Part shown: one piece after another, positions 39,514 through 48,141 of the stretch
Layout: each line of letters opens with the position of its first letter
Position numbering within the stretch: position 1 is the first letter of the stretch
Assembly: GCF_013343715.1 (NCBI RefSeq)
Contig: NZ_JABUNR010000002.1
Span: 62,001 to 126,000 of the forward strand
Direction of reading: 5' to 3'
Origin: Mesobacillus harenae
GTDB taxonomy: Bacteria; Bacillota; Bacilli; Bacillales; Cytobacillaceae
DNA length: 64,000 nt
Notes under the pieces: model-generated
The model's input: the letters and a program-made list of their open reading frames with translations, nothing else
What the model was told of the DNA's origin: nothing
Databases searched by the model: none
Translations under genes and position numbers: made by a program

Positions 39514-39549
39514 TTAGAAAAGCACACCATCGTTAAAACGGTGTGCTTT
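39514..39549 (-). terminator. Terminator of the ars operon
   Basis: AAAGCACACC pairs with GGTGTGCTTT around an ACGATGG-type loop, followed by TTCTAAATTTT on the reverse strand, 17 bases after the HesB-like stop. Confidence 0.85.
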
Positions 39550-39565
39550 ATCTATACGTGCTATA

Positions 39566-39844
39566 TTAACAACAGTTGCTCTCGTTCCCTTTTAAAACCA
39601 ACCCGTTATTTGCCTCATCAAGATCCAAAACCAGATCTCCGACTTGGTCTTTAACTTGAGAATCTATAGCTACTCTAATTTCGTTAATATTCAGTATTTC
39701 ATCATTTTCTTCCGGCTCATCCAGAGCCAGTCCTAATTGTGGGCCGCCTCAGCCAAAGCCTGCAAAGTAAACACGAATCCCTTCAGCGCTGCGCTCTGAA
39801 AAGAGTTGCTTAAGCACATCGCGTGCTTGATCTGTAATTTGCAT
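39566..39844 (-). CDS. HesB-like selenoprotein with in-frame UGA (Sec32)
   Basis: This 92-residue reading frame contains one in-frame TGA (39749-39751, codon 32). If it is read as selenocysteine, the protein runs VYFAGFG-Sec-GGPQLGLALDEPEENDEI and ends NESNCC. This is the HesB/IscA-like fold with Sec at the position where relatives carry Cys. The frame stays open for 60 further codons, and a 7-bp hairpin with a GG-containing loop begins 18 nt after the UGA. The ATG has AAAGGAAAG upstream and lies 3 nt after the arsA stop, so it is coupled to arsA. HesB-like selenoproteins are known in bacteria, and the NCBI CC/Se motif family has this pattern. The role is unknown; location suggests arsenic handling. 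A simple nonsense mutation is the alternative. Confidence 0.82.
39712..39751 (-). promoter_or_regulatory. UGA codon and bacterial SECIS-like stem-loop
   Basis: Downstream of the UGA, CTGGCTC (39724-39730) pairs with GAGCCGG (39712-39718) around loop TGGAT. The loop starts 25 nt after the UGA, inside the usual 16-37 nt window for bacterial SECIS elements, and has G at its second position as SelB requires. Confidence 0.7.
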
Positions 39845-39847
39845 GTT

Positions 39848-41620
39848 TCACTTTCCTTTCATACTCTTTATATCTTTATAGCCTATTTTATCATGGTTTA
39901 GCCATGGAATAACAGTATACTGCTCTGCAAAATTTTGAGAGACTTCTTGAATCCATTTCTGCTCTGCTGCTGCACGACCCTTTAAAATTGGATCATTCGT
40001 TTCAGCAGCATGCATACTTTGATTAATCACCCACCAGCCAGGGTTTATACCAGCTCTTTTCAAATCATCCTGAAGCCGCTTTGCTTCAAATACTGGTGTT
40101 GCCTCCGCCAGAGTAACAATGACCACTTCTGTTTCCTCCTCGTTACGGAGACGCGGTAATAGTTCAGCAGCATTTAATGGTATTTCCCCAGTAGATCGCT
40201 CCAGTTCTCTGGAATAAGAATTTGCGGCATCAAGCAGTAACAAGGTATGGCCAGTTGGTGCAGTATCAATGACTACGACTTCATCCTTTGAACGAGCCAC
40301 AATATCAGCAAATGCTTGAAAAAGAGCAATTTCCTCTGTGCATGGAGATTCAAGATCTTCTTTCATATATTCAAGCGAAGCTTCATCTAGAGTATCGGAA
40401 GCCTTAGAGAGAACGCTTGCTTTGTACTTTTCTACTTCTTCTTTTGGATTGATTCTGCTAATCGATATCAGGCTGCTTTCCTCTTTCTGGGCAAGCTGCT
40501 CCAGCCGCCCCGCCGGATCCGTTGTAGTTAAATGAACCCTTTTGCCTTTTTCGGCAAGGCCCTCTGCAACCGCGGATGCTACTGTTGTTTTCCCTACTCC
40601 GCCTTTTCCCATTGTAAAAATAATTTTTTTGCCGCTGTCCGCGAGATTGTTAATCATCCCAGAAAAATCCGGCAGATCTACTTTGTTGGTTGCTTCTTTT
40701 CCAGCTAGTTCGGCCTGTACGGAGGTTCCTTGAAACAGCATGCCTAACGCAGTAAGACCGGTCAAGGAAAACGGAACAAGTGGAACTTCAAATGTTTTTA
40801 CTTTTTTTAAAGAAACCGGCATTTCTGCGATTGCAGTTTGCTGTTTACGGTAGTAAGCTTCCGAGACCTCATCTCCACGAACAACCGCTTGATGAACCCC
40901 ATTCAGCAAAAGGTTCTGATTTTGGATGCCAATTTCGTTTAGCTCGGTTGATGCTCTGGCAGCTTCCTGAAGCGACCCTTGATCAGGCCGGGAAACTAAC
41001 ATGAGCGTTGTCTGTTTTGGATCGGAAAGTGCTTTTACAGTTTGCGCGTACAACTCTTTCTTTTCATCTAATCCGGACAGTGGGCCAAGACAGCTGGCTC
41101 CATGTGTTGATTCATTTAAAAAGTCTGTCCAGGCAGACGGCAGCTGAAGAAGCCTAAGTGTATGGCCAGTCGGCGCTGTATCAAAGATAATATGATCGTA
41201 CGACTCTTTTAAATCAGGGCTGGCCAGCAAACCTGTGAATTCATCAAAAGCCGCAATTTCAACTGTACAAGCCCCAGATAATTGTTCTTCCATTGACTGA
41301 ATAACGCTGCCCGGCAGCTTCCCTCTGTAGGGATCCACCACTTTTTCACGATACTTTCGGGCAGCTTCTTCCGGATCCAAGTTGCATGCCGAGAGCCCAG
41401 GTAACGCTGGGAGCGGCATTATATCATTAGTTAATTCTATTTCAAATACATCCTGAAGATTTGAGGCCGGATCTGTCGACACAATCAGAACCTTTTTGCC
41501 GCTATTTACAAGCTCAACAGCCAGTGCGCTCGCAGCAGAAGTTTTGCCCACTCCTCCTTTTCCTGTAAAAAACAAAAATGGAGTCAGCGGGAAATCTTTA
41601 GGACTGAATACTGGGAACAT
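39848..41620 (-). CDS. arsA: Arsenite efflux ATPase ArsA
   Basis: This protein of about 590 residues is two fused ATPase halves, each with a P-loop (TGKGGVGKTS near 19-28; MGKGGVGKTT in the second half) and the signal sequence DTAPTGHTL. Metal-site cysteines are present in GACTVEIAAF (C118) and SPCTEEIALF. ArsA binds arsenite from ArsD and energises efflux through ArsB. I chose the ATG at 41618-41620 over the TTG one codon earlier. It lies 18 bases after arsD. Confidence 0.95.
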   Translation of the reverse strand: MFPVFSPKDFPLTPFLFFTGKGGVGKTSAASALAVELVNSGKKVLIVSTDPASNLQDVFEIELTNDIMPLPALPGLSACNLDPEEAARKYREKVVDPYRGKLPGSVIQSMEEQLSGACTVEIAAFDEFTGLLASPDLKESYDHIIFDTAPTGHTLRLLQLPSAWTDFLNESTHGASCLGPLSGLDEKKELYAQTVKALSDPKQTTLMLVSRPDQGSLQEAARASTELNEIGIQNQNLLLNGVHQAVVRGDEVSEAYYRKQQTAIAEMPVSLKKVKTFEVPLVPFSLTGLTALGMLFQGTSVQAELAGKEATNKVDLPDFSGMINNLADSGKKIIFTMGKGGVGKTTVASAVAEGLAEKGKRVHLTTTDPAGRLEQLAQKEESSLISISRINPKEEVEKYKASVLSKASDTLDEASLEYMKEDLESPCTEEIALFQAFADIVARSKDEVVVIDTAPTGHTLLLLDAANSYSRELERSTGEIPLNAAELLPRLRNEEETEVVIVTLAEATPVFEAKRLQDDLKRAGINPGWWVINQSMHAAETNDPILKGRAAAEQKWIQEVSQNFAEQYTVIPWLNHDKIGYKDIKSMKGK

Positions 41621-41638
41621 CAATAACCCTTCTTTCTC

Positions 41639-41986
41639 CTATAAAAGATTCTTTTTAGCCTTCGGGGCAGCCAACTCATCTTCACCAACGCCAAGCCAGC
41701 TGGCCAGTTCGCTATTGGCCGGATAACTGCCCTGCTTTTTAAGCTGCCCATTTACAAAAACAAGCGGAAGGGCATCTTCACCTTTTTCGTTTAGAAGCAG
41801 GTTGACTTCTTTATTTGTAATAAACTGGTCCGGCTCATTTGCCAAGCCGTATCTATTTACTTCTATTCCTTTTCCTTTTAGCAAAAATAATGCTGAAGCT
41901 ATTCTAGTTAAATCCGGATCAACACTCGGTCCGCACACTCCTGTTGGACAACACATAACTGGATCGTAAATCTCTAATTTCCCCAT
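41639..41986 (-). CDS. arsD: Arsenite metallochaperone ArsD
   Basis: This 115-residue protein has C12-C13 and C18 in MCCPTGVCGPSVDPDL, the arsenite-binding cysteines of ArsD. It delivers As(III) to ArsA and has weak repressor activity in some systems. The ATG has GGAGGTAGC upstream. There is no C-terminal CC pair as in some ArsD proteins; interestingly the downstream HesB-like protein ends in CC. Confidence 0.95.
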   Translation of the reverse strand: MGKLEIYDPVMCCPTGVCGPSVDPDLTRIASALFLLKGKGIEVNRYGLANEPDQFITNKEVNLLLNEKGEDALPLVFVNGQLKKQGSYPANSELASWLGVGEDELAAPKAKKNLL

Positions 41987-42031
41987 AATCGCTACCTCCT
42001 ATTTTGCTCTGTTAAGGCGATTTACCTTTTC

Positions 42032-42451
42032 TTATTTACCTGTCTCTGAAAATTCCTTGATTCTAGCTTCAATCTCATCACGCACACGCTGGAAAAAAGC
42101 CCATTTTTCTTCTTCGGTTCCCTCTGCTTTGGCCGGGTCATCAAAACCCCAGTGTACTCTTTTCACATGTGGAGGGGTAACCGGACAATGGTCGGCAGCA
42201 TGTCCGCATAGCGTTACAACTAAATCTGCGTTATTTAGAATTTCATTATCAATCACGTCGGAAGTATGGCTGGTAATGTCAACCCCAGCTTCTTTCATAG
42301 CTTTGACAGCATTCGGGTTTAACCCGTGTGCTTCAAGTCCCGCACTGCGAACGGTCCATTCTTCACCTAAATGTTTTTTTGCCCATCCTTCAGCCATTTG
42401 GCTCCGGCAAGAGTTCCCTGTACATAAGAAGTAGATAGTTTTTTTTGTCAT
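42032..42451 (-). CDS. arsC: Arsenate reductase ArsC, thioredoxin-coupled
   Basis: This 139-residue protein of the low-molecular-weight phosphatase fold has the P-loop C10-TGNS-C15-R16 and the redox cysteines C82 and C89, as in B. subtilis ArsC. It reduces arsenate to arsenite using thioredoxin, feeding the ArsDAB export route. AAAGGAG precedes the ATG. Confidence 0.97.
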   Translation of the reverse strand: MTKKTIYFLCTGNSCRSQMAEGWAKKHLGEEWTVRSAGLEAHGLNPNAVKAMKEAGVDITSHTSDVIDNEILNNADLVVTLCGHAADHCPVTPPHVKRVHWGFDDPAKAEGTEEEKWAFFQRVRDEIEARIKEFSETGK

Positions 42452-42501
42452 ATAAAACGCTCCTTTTAGATAGCTTTTTTATTAGTTAAATCGTTCGAAC
42501 A

Positions 42502-43800
42502 TTAATAAAGAATTAACAGCCAGATATACAGACCAACTAATGTAATGAATAAGGTAGGAACCGTTAGGATAATTCCAACCTTAAAGTAGTAGCCCCATGA
42601 GATTTTCACGCCCTTAGTGTTTAAGACATGAAGCCAAAGCAGCGTGGCCAATGAGCCGATTGGCGTTATTTTAGGGCCTAGGTCTGATCCGATAATATTC
42701 GCATAAATTAATGCTTCCCGGATAACTCCTGACGTATCCGTTTCCGCAATTGCCAGTGCGTCAATCATAACAGTTGGCATATTGTTCATGACCGATGAAA
42801 GAATAGCAGCGATAAAGCCCATGCCGATTGTCGCGGCGAACAGACCTTGATCAGCTGTTTCCTGAATCAGGCCAGCCAACAGGCTCGTAAGACCTGCATT
42901 TCTCAACCCATATACAACGACATACATTCCGATAGAGAAAAAAACGATTGCCCATGGAGCGCCTTTTAGTACCTTTTTCGTATGAACAGCAGGACTTGTT
43001 CGGCCCATAGCCAAAAACAGAATGGCAATGGCTCCAGCAATAAACGACACTGGGATTCCCAAAAATTCACTTGCAAAATAGCCGATTAGCAAAACGGCCA
43101 GCACAAGCCAGGATAACCGGAACATTCGTTCATCTTTAACCGCTTCCTTAGGCTGTTTCAGATGTTTAAGGTCATACGTTTTAGGAATGCTTTTTCTAAA
43201 ATACAAATACAAGACCATAATGCTTGCTGCCAAACTGAAGAAGTTAGGTACAATCATCCGGGATGCATACTCAGCAAAACCGATATCGAAAAAGTCGGCG
43301 GACACGATATTCACAAGATTGCTGACTACAAGCGGCAAAGAGGTCGTATCTGCGATAAAGCCGCTTGCCATAATGAAAGGCAAAATCATTTTGTCGTCAA
43401 ACCTAAGAGCTCTGACCATAGCCAAAACGATCGGTGTCAAAATTAGCGCTGCTCCATCATTCGCAAAGAACGCCGCAACAATCGCGCCAAGCACGGTGAC
43501 GAGCAAAAACATCTTGATGCCATTGCCGCCTGCATATCTGGCCATATGTAAAGCAGACCATTCAAAAAAGCCAATTTCATCAAGGATGAGCGAGATAATA
43601 ATTAACGCAACAAAGGTCAAGGTTGCATTCCAGACAATCCCTGTAACATCTGCAACATCCTGAAGTGAAACTACTCCTGCAAGCAGGGCAACAATGGCAC
43701 CTGCGCAGGCTGACCAGCCGATGGACAAACCTTTAGGCTGCCAAATAACCAGTGTAAGTGTAGCTAAAAAAATAAGTGAAGCGAGTATCGCCTCAGTCAC
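42502..43800 (-). CDS. arsB: Arsenite efflux permease ArsB
   Basis: This 432-residue protein has about twelve membrane segments and the ArsB stretches [34 protein letters not shown] and [20 protein letters not shown]. It exports arsenite by proton exchange or, with ArsA, by ATP. The start is GTG at 43798-43800 with GGGGAGG upstream. It follows arsR by 101 bases. Confidence 0.96.
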   Translation of the reverse strand: MTEAILASLIFLATLTLVIWQPKGLSIGWSACAGAIVALLAGVVSLQDVADVTGIVWNATLTFVALIIISLILDEIGFFEWSALHMARYAGGNGIKMFLLVTVLGAIVAAFFANDGAALILTPIVLAMVRALRFDDKMILPFIMASGFIADTTSLPLVVSNLVNIVSADFFDIGFAEYASRMIVPNFFSLAASIMVLYLYFRKSIPKTYDLKHLKQPKEAVKDERMFRLSWLVLAVLLIGYFASEFLGIPVSFIAGAIAILFLAMGRTSPAVHTKKVLKGAPWAIVFFSIGMYVVVYGLRNAGLTSLLAGLIQETADQGLFAATIGMGFIAAILSSVMNNMPTVMIDALAIAETDTSGVIREALIYANIIGSDLGPKITPIGSLATLLWLHVLNTKGVKISWGYYFKVGIILTVPTLFITLVGLYIWLLILY

Positions 43801-43901
43801 AATAAAACCTCCCCTAAAAGCAAATACAAAAACAGAAGCTCTTTAGACTATCTCAAATAAAGTGGGTTGCCGGCTGTCCTTGTAATTCAACTCTATTTTC
43901 C

Positions 43902-44249
43902 TTAACAGCAAGAAATCCGCTTGCCCTGTTCTTCAAGTTCTGTCAGCCGGTAGCGCTGATCAGGTAGAGCATCCAAAACTTCAAGGACATAATCTTTATA
44001 TTCATATTCCTTATTCAGGGAATAAAACATCCATTGACCTTTTCGACTCTCTCTCACAAGGCCAGCATCCTTCAGCTTTCGCAAGTGCTGGCTGATCGAA
44101 GGCTGCGATGCATGAAAGATTTCAACAAATTCACAGACACAGCAATCTTCACAAGCCAGTATTTTCAGCATTGTTAACCGGGTTTTATCCCCCAAAAGCT
44201 TTAAAATAACTGCAGCTTTGTCTAATTCAACCGCTTTTTTTACCTTCAT
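43902..44249 (-). CDS. arsR: Arsenic-responsive repressor ArsR
   Basis: This 115-residue winged-helix repressor of the ArsR/SmtB family has the DNA-recognition region SQPSISQHLRKLKDAGLV and a cluster of cysteines (33, 36, 37, 39) in LACEDCCVCEF that likely binds As(III), plus a terminal CC pair. It should bind the palindrome in its own promoter and release on arsenite. GGAGG precedes the ATG. Confidence 0.95.
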   Translation of the reverse strand: MKVKKAVELDKAAVILKLLGDKTRLTMLKILACEDCCVCEFVEIFHASQPSISQHLRKLKDAGLVRESRKGQWMFYSLNKEYEYKDYVLEVLDALPDQRYRLTELEEQGKRISCC

Positions 44250-44277
44250 TTGCCGAACCTCCTATCTTCCCTCCATC

Positions 44278-44306
44278 ATTATATAAGCACATGCTTATAT
44301 ACGCAA
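44278..44306 (-). promoter_or_regulatory. ars operon promoter with ArsR operator
   Basis: On the reverse strand TTGCGT and TATAAT are separated by 17 nt. The spacer is the palindrome ATATAAGCA-CA-TGCTTATAT (44281-44300), placed so that bound ArsR would cover the promoter. Confidence 0.82.
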
Positions 44307-44510
44307 TAGCGAATTTTTCATTTTACTTAGCATACTTCAACTTGCTTAGTTTCATCCTTAATTATTTCTGGCTGCCAGGTCCGGACGAATGATTTTGTGA
44401 ACACTCTGTGTCATACCTGAACAAAACTAAGCGGAACTTAACGAAATGAGACAAAACTCACAGTAGTACCTTCCATTTATTTTTATACTTCTTAGTGAGG
44501 AGGGTTACAA

Positions 44511-45428
44511 ATGGCTGAGATAACGTATACCGCTGAAGAAATAGCAAAAATGTTTAAGATTTCCAAACATACTGTATATGAACTAATTAAGCGCGGCGAG
44601 CTATCAGCGTTTAAGGTCGGAAATAAGATGAGGGTTGAACAGGAGGAGCTTGACCGATTCAAAGGAAATATGGGAGCCCGTCCTCAAAGAACAAAACCCA
44701 ATCTAGATCAGCAGTTTATCCGGTCTCTTCATTTAGCCGGAAGCCATGATTTTCTGGTTGAGCATTTAATTAAATATGTTGCGCAAGAATCAGCAGGCAT
44801 CCACATGCAACCCTCTTATATCGGCAGCCTGGAAGGATTAATGATGTTATACAGAGGCAGTGCAGATATTGCAGCCATTCATTTGCTAGACCCATCTTCT
44901 CAGGAATATAATCTGCCCTTTATCAAACAATTGTTTGTCCATGAACAAATTACCGTGATGCGATTAGCCTCCCGTAAGCAAGGATTAATTGTTGCAAAGG
45001 GCAATCCCAAGAACATTACAGACTTTTCCGATTTAACACGCAAGGACGTTAAATTTGTAAATCGTCAAAAAGGCGCAGGCACAAGGTTTTTGCTGGATTC
45101 TTTTTTAGCTAAAGAAAAAGTTAGCCCTTCTGACATAGTTGGCTATGAAACGGAGGAATGGAACCATTTATCTGCAGGATCTTACATATCCAGAGGCAGC
45201 GCCGATGTTACGTTTGGAATTCACTGTGCAGCCAGCCAGCTTGGGCTAGAATTTATCCCGATTGCTGAGGAACAATTTGACCTTGTATTTCGCTGGACCG
45301 CCCAAAACAAACAGGCTCTTGAGCACCTTCTCGACATCATTCATTTTACAAGCTTTAAGAATAGTCTTCATGATTTAGCTGGCTACAATGGAAGCGAGTT
45401 CGGTAAAATCATCTACCAGCACCCTTAA
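44511..45428 (+). CDS. HTH regulator with substrate-binding-like domain (probable Mo/W-responsive)
   Basis: This 305-residue protein has an N-terminal excisionase/MerR-like HTH (YTAEEIAKMFKISKHTVYEL, residues 6-25) and a C-terminal periplasmic-binding-like domain (about 75-300) of the type attached to molybdate or tungstate regulators (GSADIAAIHLLD; RQKGAGTRFLLD). It lies 11 bases upstream of tupA, so it likely senses the same oxyanion and controls the transporter. There is no signal peptide. GAGGAGGG precedes the ATG. Confidence 0.88.
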   Translation: MAEITYTAEEIAKMFKISKHTVYELIKRGELSAFKVGNKMRVEQEELDRFKGNMGARPQRTKPNLDQQFIRSLHLAGSHDFLVEHLIKYVAQESAGIHMQPSYIGSLEGLMMLYRGSADIAAIHLLDPSSQEYNLPFIKQLFVHEQITVMRLASRKQGLIVAKGNPKNITDFSDLTRKDVKFVNRQKGAGTRFLLDSFLAKEKVSPSDIVGYETEEWNHLSAGSYISRGSADVTFGIHCAASQLGLEFIPIAEEQFDLVFRWTAQNKQALEHLLDIIHFTSFKNSLHDLAGYNGSEFGKIIYQHP

Positions 45429-45439
45429 GGAGGTTCACT

Positions 45440-46297
45440 ATGAAAAAAATGATACTAGTAAGTCTGTTTGCTATCATTATTGTCCTATCTGCCTCAGCCT
45501 GCTCTAACTCAACTAAAAGTCAGCCCACAGAAAAAGCCGCAGCAGTTGAAAAAACGGACTTGATACTTGCCACGACAACAAGCACTCAGGACAGCGGCCT
45601 ATTAGATGTTCTGCTCCCGAAATTCGAAAGTGAAGCACCCTATAATGTAAAAACAATCGCCGTTGGAACAGGCCAGGCACTTGAAATGGGAACACGCGGC
45701 GAAGCAGATGTCCTGCTCGTTCACGCCCCAGAAGCGGAGCAGCAAATTATCGACAGCCGCGATGCGATCAACCGCCAGCGGGTCATGTATAACGATTTTA
45801 TTATTGTGGGACCTGAAGAAGATCCAGCTCAAATTAGAGGGCTGCCAGTAGAGGGTGCTATTCTAAAAATCGCTTCATCCGATATTCCTTTCATTTCACG
45901 CGGGGACGATTCGGGCACCCATAAAAAAGAGCTCCAATTATGGAATATGGCAGGAATCGAACCAGCAAGTGTAACCTCTTATATAGAAACAGGACAGGGA
46001 ATGGGAAGCACTCTCCAGATTGCCTCAGAGAAAAACGGCTATGCACTTACAGACAGGGCCACCTTCCTAGCTCAAAGGGATAATCTCAATGGTTTATCGA
46101 TTGTCTCTGAAGGCGATAACACCCTATTAAACATTTACCATGTCATGCAAGTGAATGAAAATAAACATGAAAAAATAAATTCAAACGGGGCCAAAGCCTT
46201 CGTTGAATTTATGACAGCTGCTGAGACGCAGAGCATTATAGCTGAATTTGGCCAAGACCTGTACGGAGAAGCCCTTTTCTTCTCTTATACAGAATAA
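45440..46297 (+). CDS. tupA: Tungstate ABC transporter binding lipoprotein TupA
   Basis: This 285-residue lipoprotein (lipobox SASAC, C21) carries the TTTSTQDSG motif at residues 45-53 that binds tungstate in TupA proteins. The oxyanion site is completed by GEADVLLVHAP and SRGDDSGTHK. TupA prefers tungstate over molybdate, though sequence alone does not prove selectivity. AAGGAGG precedes the ATG. Confidence 0.92.
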   Translation: MKKMILVSLFAIIIVLSASACSNSTKSQPTEKAAAVEKTDLILATTTSTQDSGLLDVLLPKFESEAPYNVKTIAVGTGQALEMGTRGEADVLLVHAPEAEQQIIDSRDAINRQRVMYNDFIIVGPEEDPAQIRGLPVEGAILKIASSDIPFISRGDDSGTHKKELQLWNMAGIEPASVTSYIETGQGMGSTLQIASEKNGYALTDRATFLAQRDNLNGLSIVSEGDNTLLNIYHVMQVNENKHEKINSNGAKAFVEFMTAAETQSIIAEFGQDLYGEALFFSYTE

Positions 46298-46312
46298 CGA
46301 TTAGAAAGTCTG

Positions 46313-47017
46313 ATGGGAATGGACCTTTTACTTGAAGGGCTGAAACAAGCCTTTAACATGTTCATAAATGGCGATCCGGAAATATGGGAAATCACGTTAA
46401 GGACCTTAAAAGTTTCTTTTACAGCTATTTTCATCAGTATGATGATCGGAATCCCGGCTGGCATTTTCTTAGGGCTTTCCAGATTTCCGGGCAGGAGAAT
46501 TCTGCTCGTCCTTATAAATATAGGCATGGGATTGCCTCCAGTTGTAGCCGGCTTATGGATTACAATTTTATTATGGAGATCTGGTCCACTCGGGGATTTA
46601 GCTCTGCTGTTTACTCCAACAGCGATTATACTAGCACAGGTGATCGTCTCCTTGCCAATTGTAACTGGCCTGACCAGCACAGCATTCCAGCAGCTGGATG
46701 AAAAATTGCTCCTCCAGATCAAAGCACTTGGAGCAACAAAAATTCAGTTTTTCATTATCTTAATGAAGGAGACGAAGCTTGCTATATTCGCAGCCATCAT
46801 TGCCGGATTTGGCAGGGTGATGGCAGAGGTAGGAGCTGCGATGATGGTTGGCGGAAATATTCGCGGGGAAACCCGAATCCTGACCACGTCTATTGTAATG
46901 GAAGTATCCAAAGGGAATTTTGATGTCGCACTCGCCCTGTCTTTTATTCTTATGGGAATCGCCTTCATCATTACATTTACCCTGACTTTTTTACAGCAAA
47001 GGAAGCGAAGAATATGA
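46313..47017 (+). CDS. tupB: Tungstate ABC transporter permease TupB
   Basis: This 234-residue permease has about five membrane segments and the EAA loop ALGATKIQFFIILMKETKLA. It follows tupA by 15 bases and overlaps tupC by 4. There is a second ATG two codons later and the ribosome site is weak, so translation is probably coupled to tupA. Confidence 0.92.
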   Translation: MGMDLLLEGLKQAFNMFINGDPEIWEITLRTLKVSFTAIFISMMIGIPAGIFLGLSRFPGRRILLVLINIGMGLPPVVAGLWITILLWRSGPLGDLALLFTPTAIILAQVIVSLPIVTGLTSTAFQQLDEKLLLQIKALGATKIQFFIILMKETKLAIFAAIIAGFGRVMAEVGAAMMVGGNIRGETRILTTSIVMEVSKGNFDVALALSFILMGIAFIITFTLTFLQQRKRRI

Positions 47018-47748
47018 CAGCCTTGGTCAGATTGGAAAATATCGAGGTAACCGTACGTGATAAAATGATTTTATCCATTCCATCTCTTGAAGTTCTTAAA
47101 GGCGAGGTACTTGGTGTTATGGGCCCAAATGGTGCCGGTAAAAGTACCCTCCTCAAAACGCTCGCTCTGCTCGATCCTCCTTCCCAGGGCAAAATCTATT
47201 ATCAAGAGGAGCAAATATTTAATACGCAGGCGCCTTTAGAGCTGCGCAGGAAATGTGCTGTTGCTCTCCAACAATCCCTATTGCTTGATACAAGTGTCTA
47301 TCAGAACGTTGCAATTGGACTAAAACTACGAAAAAACAAAAAGTCAGAGATTAACAAGAAGGTTGCATACTGGCTTGATGCTTTTAACATCACCCACCTG
47401 GCCAAAAAGAATGCTCATCTCCTGTCCGGTGGAGAAGCACAACGAGTCAACCTTGCCAGGGCCATGGTACTTGAGCCTGAGTTTCTCCTTCTGGATGAAC
47501 CCTTTTCAGCCTTAGATTTCCCTACAAAATTACAGCTCTTGAAGGATTTCAAACAAATCATGTCACAAACTGGGACGACGGCGGTGTTTATCAGCCATGA
47601 TTTAATGGAAATCAAATACTTAACACATCGCCTTGCTATCCTGATGGATGGGGAAATCAAGCAATTAGCACAAACTGCCGCTGTCCTTGAATCACCAAAT
47701 GAAGCAGCCACACCATTTATTGGTGAGTGGAAAGCTTTTCTGCAGTAA
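47014..47748 (+). CDS. tupC: Tungstate ABC transporter ATPase TupC
   Basis: This 244-residue ATPase has Walker A GPNGAGKST, signature LSGGEAQRVNLARA, Walker B FLLLDEPFSALD and the H-loop VFISHDL. It begins in an ATGA overlap with tupB. A five-fold hairpin array follows its stop codon by 26 nt. Confidence 0.93.
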   Translation: MTALVRLENIEVTVRDKMILSIPSLEVLKGEVLGVMGPNGAGKSTLLKTLALLDPPSQGKIYYQEEQIFNTQAPLELRRKCAVALQQSLLLDTSVYQNVAIGLKLRKNKKSEINKKVAYWLDAFNITHLAKKNAHLLSGGEAQRVNLARAMVLEPEFLLLDEPFSALDFPTKLQLLKDFKQIMSQTGTTAVFISHDLMEIKYLTHRLAILMDGEIKQLAQTAAVLESPNEAATPFIGEWKAFLQ

Positions 47749-47774
47749 CTCCAGAGGGATGCCCTGCAAGGCCT

Positions 47775-48007
47775 GTCCGAATCACCCTTGGATTCAGACT
47801 CTTTGCGGCTTTTTTTCTCTTATCCTGTCCGAATTACCCTTGGATTCGGACTCGCCGCGGCCTTTTTCCTCACATCCTGTCCGAATCACCCTTGGATTCG
47901 GACTCGCTTCGGCCTTTTTCCTCTTATCCTGTCCGAATCACCCTTGGATTCGGACTCGCCGCGGCCTTTTTCCTCTTATCCTGTCCGAATCAGCCTCGGA
48001 TTCGGAC
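47775..48007 (+). repeat. Five 52-bp tandem hairpin repeats
   Basis: GTCCGAATC-(7 nt)-GATTCGGAC occurs five times, starting at 47775, 47827, 47879, 47931 and 47983, exactly 52 bp apart. Each of the first four units continues with a short GC element (often GCCGCGGC) and a T-run of 5 to 7. Stems are nearly invariant: unit 1 has one mismatch and unit 2 one wobble. There are no variable spacers, so it is not a CRISPR. The open frames across it are artefacts of the repeat. Confidence 0.92.
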
Positions 48008-48141
48008 TTACAGCAGGCATTTTCATGGAATTTTTTTAAGAATCATCAGATATCTTTAGATGTTATTATTTTCTTTTCATTTTGGTATTTTACTCATTTC
48101 ATGGTTGAATAGAGTTAAAACAATTCCATGAGGTGATAGTT

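Noticed and set aside
47775..48007. CRISPR array
   Set aside because: The 52-bp period has no unique spacers; the whole unit repeats and each unit contains a hairpin.
47687..48112. Overlapping forward open frames of 83-141 codons with repeated I-T-L-G-F-G-like peptides
   Set aside because: They are produced by the 52-bp tandem repeat read in three frames; 52 is not a multiple of 3, there are no ribosome sites, and the frames overlap the tupC end.
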